Below are positions 9,621-17,820 of a stretch of 64,000 bases of DNA, one piece after another. The notes beneath the pieces were generated by a model. It was not told the origin of the DNA. It saw only the letters and a list, made by a program, of their open reading frames with translations, and made no database searches. The position numbers were made by a program, and so were the translations under genes. This stretch comes from Actinomycetes bacterium (GTDB lineage: Bacteria > Actinomycetota > Acidimicrobiia > Acidimicrobiales > RAAP-2). The stretch spans positions 1 to 64,000 of the forward strand of contig JAJZUS010000001.1 in the NCBI GenBank assembly GCA_021848365.1, read 5' to 3'. The first letter of the stretch is position 1, and each line of letters opens with the position of its first letter.

Positions 9621-9708
9621 CGGTCATCCTTTGTGCGGTGATGAGTAGGAGTGTACCGGTGGTCCCGCCCCACCGGGTCCTCCCCCTCGGCCCCCCGCGA
9701 CCCCCCTC

Positions 9709-9714
9709 TATTGT
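9709..9714 (+). promoter_or_regulatory. leaderless -10 box, polyprenyl synthase
   Basis: TATTGT lies 7 bp before the GTG at 9722, so transcription would begin at or next to the start codon. No ribosome binding site precedes the GTG. Confidence 0.55.
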
Positions 9715-9721
9715 GTTGGTT

Positions 9722-10699
9722 GTGAATCCGCACGAGCGCCTCCAGTTGCCCCTGGTCGAACGGGACCTGGTGCGGTTGGAGCGCCTGCTCGCCGAGTCCG
9801 TGGTCGTGGGCGACGAGTACCTCGACCAGGTGACGACGCACCTGATCTACGCGGGGGGCAAGCGGCTCCGCCCGCTCCTCGCCCTGGCGTCGGCGACCTT
9901 CGGTGAGCACGAGGCGACCGACGAGGACCTCCTCGGCGGTGTCTCGCTCGAGCTGATGCACCTGGCCTCCCTCTACCACGACGACGTCATGGACGAGGCC
10001 GAGGTGCGGCGCAACGTCGACAGCGTGAACGCTCGCTACGGGAACCTCGTGGCCATCGTGGCCGGCGACTACCTCATGGCGCGCTCCGCCGGCATCGCCG
10101 CCGACCTCGGCACCGACGTGGCCGGGCTCATGGCGCGCACCCTCGCCTGGCTGACCCGCGGACAGGTGTCCGAGGTCCGCACCGCCTTCTCGGTCGCGCG
10201 CAGCGAGGGCGACTACTTCGAGGCCATCGAGGGCAAGACCGGATCGCTCATGTCGGCCAGCTGCCGCATCGGCGGCCTGACCGGAGGCCACGACGCCGCG
10301 GTCACCGACGCCCTCACCGAGTTCGGCCGCTGCTTCGGCATGGTCTACCAGCTGCGCGACGACATCCTCGACGTGGTGGACGTCGACAACGAGCTGGGCA
10401 AGCCGGCCGGTCAGGACCTCGCCGAGGGGATCTACAACCTCCCCACCCTCTACGCCCTGGCCGACGCCCGCGTAGGCGACGAGCTGCGCTCGATGCTGGG
10501 ACGCGCCCTCGACGACGACGACCGCGAGCGGGCCCGCAAGCTGGTCGTGGCGACCGACGGGGTGGCCCGCACGATGGAGGCGGCCGATCACTACTTCTCG
10601 CTGGCCCGCGGCGCCCTCGACGTGGTGCCGAGCGAGGGACTGCGTCGCGGCTTCACCGCGCTGATCGAGTCGCTGCTCGCCGACCTGCCCCGTCCCTAG
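9722..10699 (+). CDS. polyprenyl diphosphate synthase
   Basis: The 325-residue trans-isoprenyl diphosphate synthase condenses isopentenyl diphosphate onto an allylic diphosphate, for quinone side chains or other long prenyl chains. Both aspartate-rich motifs are present (YHDDVMDEAEVRR and LRDDILDVVDVDNELGKPAGQDL), as is the GGKRLRP substrate motif. Small residues before the first DDxxD would fit a long chain product, but length cannot be set from sequence. The GTG at 9722 is chosen because it follows a leaderless-type -10 box and begins the conserved region; the frame is open 28 codons further upstream. Confidence 0.88.
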   Translation: MNPHERLQLPLVERDLVRLERLLAESVVVGDEYLDQVTTHLIYAGGKRLRPLLALASATFGEHEATDEDLLGGVSLELMHLASLYHDDVMDEAEVRRNVDSVNARYGNLVAIVAGDYLMARSAGIAADLGTDVAGLMARTLAWLTRGQVSEVRTAFSVARSEGDYFEAIEGKTGSLMSASCRIGGLTGGHDAAVTDALTEFGRCFGMVYQLRDDILDVVDVDNELGKPAGQDLAEGIYNLPTLYALADARVGDELRSMLGRALDDDDRERARKLVVATDGVARTMEAADHYFSLARGALDVVPSEGLRRGFTALIESLLADLPRP

Positions 10700-10704
10700 G
10701 GACG
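10691..10704. terminator. short perfect palindrome between convergent genes
   Basis: CGTCCCTAGGGACG is a 14 bp perfect palindrome containing the stop codon of the prenyl synthase and lying 5 bp before the lysS stop. It may act as a weak bidirectional terminator, but it lacks T-tracts and a proper loop. Confidence 0.25.
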
Positions 10705-10708
10705 ACCC

Positions 10709-12112
10709 CTAGCCGCGCAGCGGCTTGAGCGTCGGGAAAGCGATCACCTCGCGGATGTTGGACTCGTCCGCGAGCACCATCGCCAAGCGGTCGACGCCGA
10801 CGCCGAGCCCGGCCGTCGGCGGCAGCCCCCACTCGAGCGCCCGGATGTAGTCCTCGTCGATCCGCATGGCCTCCTCGTCGCCGGAGGCGGCGAGGCGGGC
10901 CTGCTCCTCGAAGCGCTCCCGCTGGTCCTCGGGGTCGTTCAACTCGCTGAAGCCGTTGGAGAGCTCGCGCCCGACGAGGTAGGACTCGAAGCGCTCGGTG
11001 AGCGCCGGGTCGTCGCGGTGGCGACGGGCGAGCGGCGAGACCTCGACGGGGAACTCGGTCACGAAGGTCGGCGACCAGAGGGACTCCTCGGCACTCGCCT
11101 CGAAGAGCTCGGCGAGGCAGCGCCCCGCTCCCCACGAGGGCTGGACCTCGACGTCGCGCTCGTCCAGCAGGGCCACGAGGCGCTCGCGGGGCGTGTGGGC
11201 CGAGACGTCCTCGCCGACCGCCTCGCTGGCGAGCTCGGCCATCGTCCGACGGGGCCACGGGGCGGCCAGCGAGACCGGACGCTCCTGGTAGACGAGGTCG
11301 GTGGTGCCGAGGACGTCGAGGGCGACCCCGGCGACGAGCTCCTCCGTGAAGGTCATCATGTCCTGGTAGTCCCAGTAGGCGGCGTAGAGCTCGAGCATCG
11401 TGAACTCGGGGTTGTGGCGGGGGCTGACGCCCTCGTTGCGAAAGACGCGCCCCAGCTCGAAGACCCGCTCGAAGCCCCCCACCACGAGACGCTTCAGCCA
11501 GAGCTCGGGAGCGATGCGCAGGAAGAACTCGCTGTCGAGGGCGTTGTGGTGGGTGACGAAGGGCCGAGCCGCCGCGCCGGTGGGGATGGGATTGAGGATG
11601 GGGGTCTCGACCTCGACGAAGCCCGCCGCCCAGCAGCGCTCGCGCAGGGCGCGCACCACCTCGCTGCGGCGAGCCAGCGAGGCGCGCGACTTCTCGTTGG
11701 CCCACAGGTCGGCCTCGCGGTGGCGGTAGCGCAGGTCGAAGTCGGCGATGCCGGCCCACTTGTCCCCGAAGTTGTGGCGGGCGCTCGCGAGCACCTCCCA
11801 CGTCGCCACCTTGACCGACAGCTCGCCGCGCTTGGTGCGCACGACCTCGCCCCGGACCCCGACCCAGTCGCCGAGGTGGAGATGGGCGAAGTCCTCGAAG
11901 CGCTCGGTCGCGTCGGCCAGCGCGAAGAGCTGGATCTCCCCGCTCGAGTCGCGCATGGTGGCGAAGGCCAGCCGTCCCTGGGTGCGCAGGAGCATGACCC
12001 GCCCGGCGACGGCCACGTTGGTGGCCGACTCCTCGCCGGGGGCCAGGTGCTCCCAGGCGCGCTGCAGGTCAGCCGCGTAGGCGCTGTGGGGAAAGTTGTA
12101 GGGCACGGTCAC
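10709..12112 (-). CDS. lysS: lysyl-tRNA synthetase, class II
   Basis: The 467-residue enzyme charges tRNA-Lys. An N-terminal OB anticodon-binding domain (about 35-140, VAVAGRVMLLRTQGRLAFATMRD) precedes the class II core with motif 1 (VETPILNPIPTGAAARPF), motif 2 (FRNEGVSPRHNPEFTMLE) and motif 3 (GLGVGVDRLAMVL). Its length is slightly below the usual 490 to 510. The GTG start at 12112 overlaps the coaX stop as GTGA, making it the last gene of the folate/pantothenate run. A lysS near panC and coaX is also seen in mycobacteria. Confidence 0.95.
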   Translation of the reverse strand: MTVPYNFPHSAYAADLQRAWEHLAPGEESATNVAVAGRVMLLRTQGRLAFATMRDSSGEIQLFALADATERFEDFAHLHLGDWVGVRGEVVRTKRGELSVKVATWEVLASARHNFGDKWAGIADFDLRYRHREADLWANEKSRASLARRSEVVRALRERCWAAGFVEVETPILNPIPTGAAARPFVTHHNALDSEFFLRIAPELWLKRLVVGGFERVFELGRVFRNEGVSPRHNPEFTMLELYAAYWDYQDMMTFTEELVAGVALDVLGTTDLVYQERPVSLAAPWPRRTMAELASEAVGEDVSAHTPRERLVALLDERDVEVQPSWGAGRCLAELFEASAEESLWSPTFVTEFPVEVSPLARRHRDDPALTERFESYLVGRELSNGFSELNDPEDQRERFEEQARLAASGDEEAMRIDEDYIRALEWGLPPTAGLGVGVDRLAMVLADESNIREVIAFPTLKPLRG

Positions 12113-12939
12113 GTCGCGTCTCCCGAGTGATTTCGCTCATGAACGATACGCAATCCGTGGAGCGTGAGCCACGGCTCGACGGCGTCGACGTAGGTGGTGT
12201 GGGGGGCGATGAGCCCGGCGAGGCCGCCGGTCGCGATCACCGTGGCCTCCCCCACCTCCTCGAGGATCCGGGCCGTGAGCCCGTCGACCTGGGCCGCGAA
12301 GCCGTAGAGGACCCCCGACTGGATCGACTCGATGGTGGAACGACCGATGACCGAGCGGGGCTCGACGAGCTCGACCGAGCGCAGCGCGGCGGCGTGGCGG
12401 TAGAGGGCCTCCAGCGAGATCGCGACCCCCGGGGCGATCGCGCCGCCCAGGTACTCGCCGCGCGCGCTGATGACGTCGAAGGTCGTGGCCGTGCCCATGT
12501 CGACCACCACGCAGGTCCCCGGGTAGAGGTCGTAGGCGCCGACGGCGTCGGCGATGCGGTCGGCCCCGACCTCGCGGGGGTTCTCGTAGAGGATCGACAT
12601 GCCCGTGCGCGTCCCGGGACCGAGGACGGTGAGGGGCAGGTCCGCGAACCATCGTCCGGCCATGCGGCGCAGCTGGGTGGTGGCCCCCGGGACCGAGGAG
12701 GACACGGCGATCGCGGTGACCGCGGCCCGCAGGTCGAGACCCTCGAGGTCGAGCAGCTGCGTGAGCATCATCGCGTGCTCGTCGGGGGTGCGCTCGGCCG
12801 CCGTCGAGAGTCGCCAGTGGTAGGCGAGGCCCCGCTCGTCGGAGGCCCGGGCGAAGCCCAGGCCGTCGCCACCCGGCTCCACGTCGCCGAAGAGCCCGAT
12901 CACCGTCTCGGTATTGCCCACGTCGATGGCCAGCAGCAC
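12109..12939 (-). CDS. coaX: type III pantothenate kinase
   Basis: The 276-residue ASKHA-fold kinase phosphorylates pantothenate, the first committed step of CoA synthesis. The phosphate-binding motif DVGNTETVIGLF opens the protein, followed by RTGMSILYENPREVGADRIADAVGA and VVDMGTATTFDVI, all typical of CoaX. The GTG start at 12939 is 2 bp after the panC stop; the only alternative in-frame upstream codons are shadow sequence of panC. The family needs a monovalent cation and is not inhibited by CoA. Confidence 0.93.
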   Translation of the reverse strand: MLLAIDVGNTETVIGLFGDVEPGGDGLGFARASDERGLAYHWRLSTAAERTPDEHAMMLTQLLDLEGLDLRAAVTAIAVSSSVPGATTQLRRMAGRWFADLPLTVLGPGTRTGMSILYENPREVGADRIADAVGAYDLYPGTCVVVDMGTATTFDVISARGEYLGGAIAPGVAISLEALYRHAAALRSVELVEPRSVIGRSTIESIQSGVLYGFAAQVDGLTARILEEVGEATVIATGGLAGLIAPHTTYVDAVEPWLTLHGLRIVHERNHSGDAT

Positions 12940-12941
12940 GC

Positions 12942-13787
12942 CTACTCCCCTATCTCGATCGGTGCGTTGTCGATCAGCCGGACGCCCTCGACGACGCCGG
13001 CGACGAGGGCCCGGGCCGGGCCCCGCTCGTCGTCGCGCCGGGGCCGCAGCGTCGTCGCCTCGACGACCTCGGCGTAGGCGACCTCCACGCCCGCCGACTC
13101 GAGCGTGGCGCGCAGCGTCGCGCGGGCGACCGCGGGGCTCGCGGCGCGGGCGACGGCGGTGAGGGCGCGGGGGAGGGCGAGCGCCCGTTCCCGGCCGGCG
13201 GGGCTGAGGCGGACGTTGCGACTCGAGAGCGCCAGCCCGTCCTCGTCGCGCACGATCCCCACCCCGATGATCTCGTTGTCGAGCGCGAGGTCGCGCACCA
13301 TCTGGCGCACGACGGCCAGCTGCTGGAAGTCCTTCTCCCCGAAGTAGGCGCGACCCGGCCCGTGGACGCTGAGGAGCTTCGCGACGACGCTCGCCACGCC
13401 GTCGAAGTGGCCCGGTCGATCGGCGCCCTCCAGCCCCTCGCTCACGCCGGCGACGTGAACGGTGGTCGGTGTCGGCGCGGGGTAGTCCGGCCACATCTCC
13501 GAGACCTCCGGCGCCACGAGGACGTCGACGCCCCACGCGGCGGCGAGCTCGGCGTCGCGCTCGAGATCGCGGGGGTAGCGGGCGAGGTCGTCCGCGTCGT
13601 TGAACTGGCGCGGGTTCACGAAGACGCTCATCACGACGACGTCGTCGCGACCGCGCGCCGCCTCGACGAGGGCCCGGTGTCCTCGGTGCAGCGCCCCCAT
13701 CGTCGGCACGAGTCCGACGCGGCTCCCCGTCGCCCGGGCCGACGCGCTCGTCGCCCGCCAGGCGGCGAGGGTCGTCAGGCGCTCCAC
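12942..13787 (-). CDS. panC: pantothenate synthetase
   Basis: The 281-residue enzyme ligates D-pantoate and beta-alanine with ATP. The HIGH-like signature appears as PTMGALHRGHRALV, with FVNPRQFNDADDLARYPRDLERD, the FGEKDFQQLAVVRQMVRDL segment and the KMSKS-like SSRNVRLSPAGR. Sequence is near canonical. Its start overlaps the end of the DUF2520 gene by 13 bp, and coaX follows directly, so the two CoA-route enzymes are co-expressed. Confidence 0.95.
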   Translation of the reverse strand: MERLTTLAAWRATSASARATGSRVGLVPTMGALHRGHRALVEAARGRDDVVVMSVFVNPRQFNDADDLARYPRDLERDAELAAAWGVDVLVAPEVSEMWPDYPAPTPTTVHVAGVSEGLEGADRPGHFDGVASVVAKLLSVHGPGRAYFGEKDFQQLAVVRQMVRDLALDNEIIGVGIVRDEDGLALSSRNVRLSPAGRERALALPRALTAVARAASPAVARATLRATLESAGVEVAYAEVVEATTLRPRRDDERGPARALVAGVVEGVRLIDNAPIEIGE

Positions 13788-14500
13788 GAGGCCGCGGTCC
13801 GGTCGCGCCGCTCGGCGAGATCGAGGGCCTCGCGCGCCAGCGCCACGTAGGTGGGCCGCTCTCCCGGCGGGATCGCCGCCAGGTGGGCGTCGATCGTGGC
13901 GACGTCCCCGCGCGAGGCCGGGCCGGTGAGGGCCGACGCCGGTCCCCGGCGCGCCACGTCCTCGACGGCCTGGTGCACGAGGGGCAGGACGTCCTCGAGG
14001 GCGAGGCCCGCGGCCTCGGCCAGGCGCTCCACGTGGCCCAGCAGGGCCACCACGTGGTTGGCGGCGACGGCAGCCGTCGCGTGGTAGACGGTGCGCACGG
14101 AATCGGGCACGTGACGGGCCCGACCGTCGAGGGAGGCGACGAGGTCCTCCACGAGGGGGTCGCCGGCGACCGCGTAGGTCGCGCCGATCAGCCGCTCCGC
14201 CCCGACCTCGGCCGAGGGCAGCGCCGCCAGGGGGTGCAGGGACGCCCGTCGGGGGTGCGGCGCGAGGACCTCGAGCGTGCGCGAACCCGCCACGTGGGCG
14301 ACGACGCGGGACCGACTGACCGGCAGGGCCGCCGCGACCGCCGCCAGGGCGTCGTCGGGCACGGTGAGGATCACCAGGTCGACGCCGACCAGGGAGGGCG
14401 TCGCGTCGTGGTGGACGAGGCTCACGCGGTGTCCCCGACTCGTGAGAGCCCGGGCGAAGGAGGTGCCGGCTCGGCCGGCCCCGATGAGGGTGACGCGCAT
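13775..14500 (-). CDS. Rossmann-like and DUF2520 domain protein
   Basis: The 241-residue protein begins with a dinucleotide-binding GxGxxG (LIGAGRAGTSFARAL) and has VILTVPDDALAAVAAALP and HVAGSRTLEVLAPHPRRASLHPLAALP, followed by the helical DUF2520 half (YHATAAVAANHVVALLGHVERLAEAAGL). This architecture resembles ketopantoate reductase and 6-phosphogluconate dehydrogenase-like enzymes. It is placed directly before panC, so an NADPH-dependent ketopantoate reductase role is attractive but unproven. The ATG at 14500 is preceded by ACGGAG. Upstream open frame is antisense to folK. Confidence 0.85.
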   Translation of the reverse strand: MRVTLIGAGRAGTSFARALTSRGHRVSLVHHDATPSLVGVDLVILTVPDDALAAVAAALPVSRSRVVAHVAGSRTLEVLAPHPRRASLHPLAALPSAEVGAERLIGATYAVAGDPLVEDLVASLDGRARHVPDSVRTVYHATAAVAANHVVALLGHVERLAEAAGLALEDVLPLVHQAVEDVARRGPASALTGPASRGDVATIDAHLAAIPPGERPTYVALAREALDLAERRDRTAASWSA

Positions 14501-14535
14501 GTCGACTCCGTTCCGGCCCCGAGGGTGCCGTTCGG

Positions 14536-15003
14536 TTAGATCACTTCGCTCAGTGTACCCAGCGCGCTCACCTCGCCACCGGCCGCGGCGACCCGCTCGG
14601 GCGTCGCGACGTCGGGCGCGATCTCGGCCAGGGGAACCATGACGAAGGCCCGCTCCCACATGCGCGGGTGGGGCACGGTGAGCTCGGGGTCGTCACTCTC
14701 GTAGCCGTCGATCCAGAGCACGTCGACGTCGAGGGTACGCGGGCCCCAGCGGACCGCGCGCACCCGTCGGGCCGCGGCCTCGGCGGCCCGGACGCGCTCG
14801 AGCAGATCCGCCGGCGTCGCGCTGGTCTCGAGGGCCAGGGCGAGGTTCCAGAAGTCGTCCTGGGCGACGCCGCCCACGGGCGCGGTGCGATAGACGCGCG
14901 AGAGCCGGTGGGGCTCCTCCCCCGCCACGACCGCGACACCGAGGCGCAGGTGCGCACCGCGGTCGCCGAGGTTGGAGCCGAGCGAGAGCAGGACGCGCGT
15001 CAC
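14536..15003 (-). CDS. folK: 6-hydroxymethyl-7,8-dihydropterin pyrophosphokinase
   Basis: The 155-residue HPPK transfers pyrophosphate from ATP to the pterin before dihydropteroate synthesis. It has the opening LLSLGSNLGDR, the pterin/ATP-loop region YRTAPVGGVAQDDFWNLALALET, RWGPRTLDVDVLWIDG with the catalytic Asp pair, and LTVPHPRMWERAFVMVPLAEIAP. The GTG start overlaps the folB stop as GTGA. Length is typical. Confidence 0.95.
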   Translation of the reverse strand: MTRVLLSLGSNLGDRGAHLRLGVAVVAGEEPHRLSRVYRTAPVGGVAQDDFWNLALALETSATPADLLERVRAAEAAARRVRAVRWGPRTLDVDVLWIDGYESDDPELTVPHPRMWERAFVMVPLAEIAPDVATPERVAAAGGEVSALGTLSEVI

Positions 15004-15365
15004 GGCCGGGCGACGGTGAGGCGAACGCCGGTCGTGGCGACGTCCTGGTCGACCGGCGGCCGAGTCTTGCGCACCGCGACGGTGACGGCGCTCACCTGGT
15101 CGTCGAGCTCGAGCAGGGCCCGCGCCACGCGCTCGGCCAGCGTCTCGAGCAGGACGAAGCGCCCGTCAACGACGACGGACTCGGCCCGGGCGAGGACCGC
15201 CGCGTAGTTGGTCGTGTCGGCGAGGTCGTCGCTGCGCGCCGCGGCGTCGAAGGGCCGCTCGAGGTCGAGGTCGATCTCGAGGGGCTGAGTCCGTCGCCGC
15301 TCCTCGGGCAGGGCGCCCACGATGGCCATCACGCGCAGCCCGCGCAGCTCGATGCGCCCGGTCAC
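15000..15365 (-). CDS. folB: dihydroneopterin aldolase
   Basis: The 121-residue enzyme cleaves dihydroneopterin to 6-hydroxymethyldihydropterin and glycolaldehyde. It has the family opening GRIELRGLRVMAIVGALPEERRRTQPLEIDLDLE, the DTTNYAAVLAR pterin-binding segment and the RFVLLETLAERVARALLE active-site helix. It starts at GTG 15365, overlapping the preceding phosphatase-like gene as GTGA, and is followed by folK with the same overlap. Confidence 0.94.
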   Translation of the reverse strand: MTGRIELRGLRVMAIVGALPEERRRTQPLEIDLDLERPFDAAARSDDLADTTNYAAVLARAESVVVDGRFVLLETLAERVARALLELDDQVSAVTVAVRKTRPPVDQDVATTGVRLTVARP

Positions 15366-15868
15366 GACGCGGCCTCGGCGCTCGGGAGGTCGAGGACGAT
15401 GGCCCGACCCTCCGGACCGATCGAGCGACGCAGGAGACGCTCGACGGCCGCCAGCGCGCTCGGGCGGCTCGTGACGCGGCCACTCCAGACGAGGTAGCCG
15501 GCGAGCACCCCGAGCACGCGGTCCGAGACCTCGTCGTCGTGCAACAGCACGACCTCCCCGGCCGCCGTCGCCGTGGCGATGTCGCGGAAGCAGGCCCCGA
15601 GCACCTGTCGCTGGGTGGGGCCCGGTCGCAGCGCGTAGCTCGCGACGCTGAGACCCTGGTCGGCGTAGCCCGCCGGGCCCTGGGGCAGGGGCATGATCGA
15701 CACCACGCGAGTGAAGCCCTGGTGGCGAAGCCAGAGCACCTCCTCGTCACGCCGGACCCGACGGTGCGCGGCCGTGGCGCCTCCGGGGCGCTCGGAGACG
15801 GCGAGCGAGCCACGAAAGACCCAGGCGAACTGGCGCGGCTCGATCCCGACGGCCCACTTGCCCTTCAC
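15362..15868 (-). CDS. phosphatase-like protein lacking the catalytic cysteine, in folate operon
   Basis: This 168-residue protein has the look of a dual-specificity phosphatase: WAVGIEPRQFAWVFRG, then VLWLRHQGFTRVVSIM and, at 106-130, a stretch aligning with the P-loop and following helix (LLHDDEVSDRVLGVLAGYL). The expected HC-x5-R signature is H110-D111-x5-R117, so Cys is replaced by Asp and normal phosphocysteine chemistry is impossible. It is locked between folP and folB by GTGA overlaps on both sides. It may be a non-enzymatic or phosphate-binding partner in folate synthesis; function unknown. Confidence 0.7.
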   Translation of the reverse strand: MKGKWAVGIEPRQFAWVFRGSLAVSERPGGATAAHRRVRRDEEVLWLRHQGFTRVVSIMPLPQGPAGYADQGLSVASYALRPGPTQRQVLGACFRDIATATAAGEVVLLHDDEVSDRVLGVLAGYLVWSGRVTSRPSALAAVERLLRRSIGPEGRAIVLDLPSAEAAS

Positions 15869-16665
15869 GAGCCCACCTCCTCGAGGGGACGCGCGAGGAG
15901 GTCGCGCAGCTGGAGGGTCGCCTCGACGTCGTGGACCCGCACCAGGTCGACCCCGGCGTTCATGGCCCAGGCGGCGGTGGCGAGCGATCCCTCGAGCCGC
16001 TCCTCGACGGGGAGCGGCTGGGCGGCGAGATCGCTGAGGAACCGTTTGCGACTGGTGCCGACGAGGACCCCGGCCCGGTGGTCCGCGGCGAGGGCGACGA
16101 GGCGGGGCAGCGCGACGAGGAGCGCCACGTTGTGGGCCGTCGTCTTCGCGAAGCCGATGCCCGGGTCGAGCCAGAGCCGGGTGATCCCGGCCCGTCGAGC
16201 CCGGCGCGCCGCGGCGTCGAGATGGTCGAGGACCTCGGCGACCACGTCGTCGTAGCGCGGGTCGTCCTGCATCGTCGCGGGAGTCCCCCGCGAGTGCATG
16301 GCGACGTACCCGACGCCGAGGTCGGCGGCCAGCTCGAGGAGGCCGCCCCCGACGTCGTTGATCACGTCGGCGCCGGCCGCGACGGCGGCCCGGGCGACCG
16401 CGGGCTTCGTGGTGTCGACCGAGACGGGCCCCTCGGGGGCGAGGGCTTCGACGACGGGGATCACGCGTTCCAGCTCCACGTCCTCGGCGACCGGCCGCGA
16501 TCCCGGACGCGTCGACTCCCCGCCCACGTCGACGATGTCGCAGCCCCGCTCGAACAGGTCCCGTCCGCGCTCGACGGCCGCGCCGACGTCGGCGGTGCGC
16601 GACAGCGGGAAGAAGGAGTCGGGCGTGACGTTGACGACGCCCATCACCCCCGGGGTCAGCGCCAC
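15865..16665 (-). CDS. folP: dihydropteroate synthase
   Basis: The 266-residue TIM-barrel enzyme condenses the activated pterin with p-aminobenzoate. Signatures are GVVNVTPDSF, DIVDVGGESTRPGS, VSVDTTKPAVARAA, VINDVGGG and WLDPGIGFAKTTAHN, plus KRFLSDL near the end. The GTG start at 16665 overlaps the folE end by 10 bp. It is the target class of sulfonamides. Confidence 0.96.
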   Translation of the reverse strand: MALTPGVMGVVNVTPDSFFPLSRTADVGAAVERGRDLFERGCDIVDVGGESTRPGSRPVAEDVELERVIPVVEALAPEGPVSVDTTKPAVARAAVAAGADVINDVGGGLLELAADLGVGYVAMHSRGTPATMQDDPRYDDVVAEVLDHLDAAARRARRAGITRLWLDPGIGFAKTTAHNVALLVALPRLVALAADHRAGVLVGTSRKRFLSDLAAQPLPVEERLEGSLATAAWAMNAGVDLVRVHDVEATLQLRDLLARPLEEVGS

Positions 16666-17237
16666 GACGACCTGCGCTGGTGGATGTACTGGAGCGCCTC
16701 GGCCCGGTAGGCGGGATCGTCGCGGAAGATGCCCCGCACCGCCGACGTGACCGTGGTGGCCCCCGCCTTCTTCACCCCCCGCATCGACATGCAGAAGTGC
16801 TCGGCCTCGAGGACCACGATCGAGCCTCGCGGGGCGAGCTCGCGCTCCATGGCCTCGACGATCTGGGTGGTCATGCGCTCCTGGACCTGGAGCCGACGGG
16901 CGAAGCCCTCGACCAGTCGGGCCATCTTGGAGAGGCCGGTGATCCGGCCGTCCGGGCCGGGAAGGTAGGCGACGTGCGCCTGGCCGACGAAGGGGATCAG
17001 GTGGTGCTCGCAGAGCGAGGTGAACGGGATGTCGCGCACCATCACCATCTCGTCGTGCCCCGCCTCGAAGGTCACGCGCAGGTGCTCTCCGGGATCGGCC
17101 TCGAGGCCCTCGAAGAGCTCGACGTACATCTCGGCGACGCGTCGGGGGGTCTCGACGAGTCCGTCGCGCGTCGGGTCCTCGCCGATCGCGGCGAGCAACT
17201 CGCGCACCAGCTCCTCGACCCGGGGACGATCGACCAT
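16656..17237 (-). CDS. folE: GTP cyclohydrolase I
   Basis: The 193-residue enzyme opens folate synthesis by converting GTP to dihydroneopterin triphosphate. Zinc ligands Cys and His occur in FTSLCEHHLIPF and in LEAEHFCMSMRGVKK; GLSKMARLVEGFARRLQVQERMT is typical. The ATG at 17237 overlaps the hpt TGA by one base (TGATG). Sequence upstream of this ATG in the same frame belongs to the antisense of hpt. Confidence 0.95.
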   Translation of the reverse strand: MVDRPRVEELVRELLAAIGEDPTRDGLVETPRRVAEMYVELFEGLEADPGEHLRVTFEAGHDEMVMVRDIPFTSLCEHHLIPFVGQAHVAYLPGPDGRITGLSKMARLVEGFARRLQVQERMTTQIVEAMERELAPRGSIVVLEAEHFCMSMRGVKKAGATTVTSAVRGIFRDDPAYRAEALQYIHQRRSSWR

Positions 17238-17800
17238 CAGGGCTCGCCCACGAAGGTGTAGATGGCGTCCAGATTGCGGTAGCGCTCGTTCACGTCGAGG
17301 CCGTACCCGACGACGAAGGCCGGTCCGATGGTGAAGCCCACGTACTTGAGCGGCTGGGCGACGCGCTGCTCGCCCTCCTTCAGTAGCAGGGCGCACACCT
17401 CGAGGCTGGCCGGATGACGGGCTCCCAGGTACTGGCGCAGGTAGTTGAGCGTCAGGCCCGAGTCCACGACGTCCTCGATGATGATCACGTCGCGGCCGGC
17501 GAGGTCGACGTCCAGGTCCTTCACGATCCGCACGACGCCACTCGTCTTGGTGGCCGCCCCGTAGGAGGAGACCGCCATGAAGTCGACCTCGACCGGCAGC
17601 TCGATGGAGCGCATGAGGTCGGCCATGAAGTTGAGCGCACCCTTCAGGACGCCCACGAGCAACGGCGGACGACCGGCGTAGTCACGGGTGATCGCGGCTC
17701 CGATCTCGCCCACCCGCGCGAGCAGCGCCCCGCGGCCGACGACCACGTCGCCGAGGTCCGGCGCAGCCCAGTGACCCGCGCTCTCCGTACCCTCACCCAT
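17237..17800 (-). CDS. hpt: hypoxanthine phosphoribosyltransferase
   Basis: The 187-residue enzyme salvages hypoxanthine and guanine with PRPP. It shows PPLLVGVLKGALNFMADL, the PRPP loop VIIIEDVVDSGLTLNYL and FTIGPAFVVGYGLDVNERYRNL. It follows tilS by 20 bp, a pairing conserved widely in bacteria (usually followed by ftsH; here folE follows instead). A TACGCT lies 8 nt before its ATG, so it may also have its own leaderless promoter inside the 20 bp gap. Confidence 0.95.
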   Translation of the reverse strand: MGEGTESAGHWAAPDLGDVVVGRGALLARVGEIGAAITRDYAGRPPLLVGVLKGALNFMADLMRSIELPVEVDFMAVSSYGAATKTSGVVRIVKDLDVDLAGRDVIIIEDVVDSGLTLNYLRQYLGARHPASLEVCALLLKEGEQRVAQPLKYVGFTIGPAFVVGYGLDVNERYRNLDAIYTFVGEP

Positions 17801-17808
17801 GCTCGGTC

Positions 17809-17814
17809 AGCGTA
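17809..17814 (-). promoter_or_regulatory. possible leaderless -10 box, hpt
   Basis: TACGCT on the minus strand is 8 bp before the hpt ATG at 17800, the pattern seen at other leaderless starts of this window. It would allow hpt and the folate run to be expressed apart from tilS. Confidence 0.4.
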
Positions 17815-17820
17815 GTGGCA

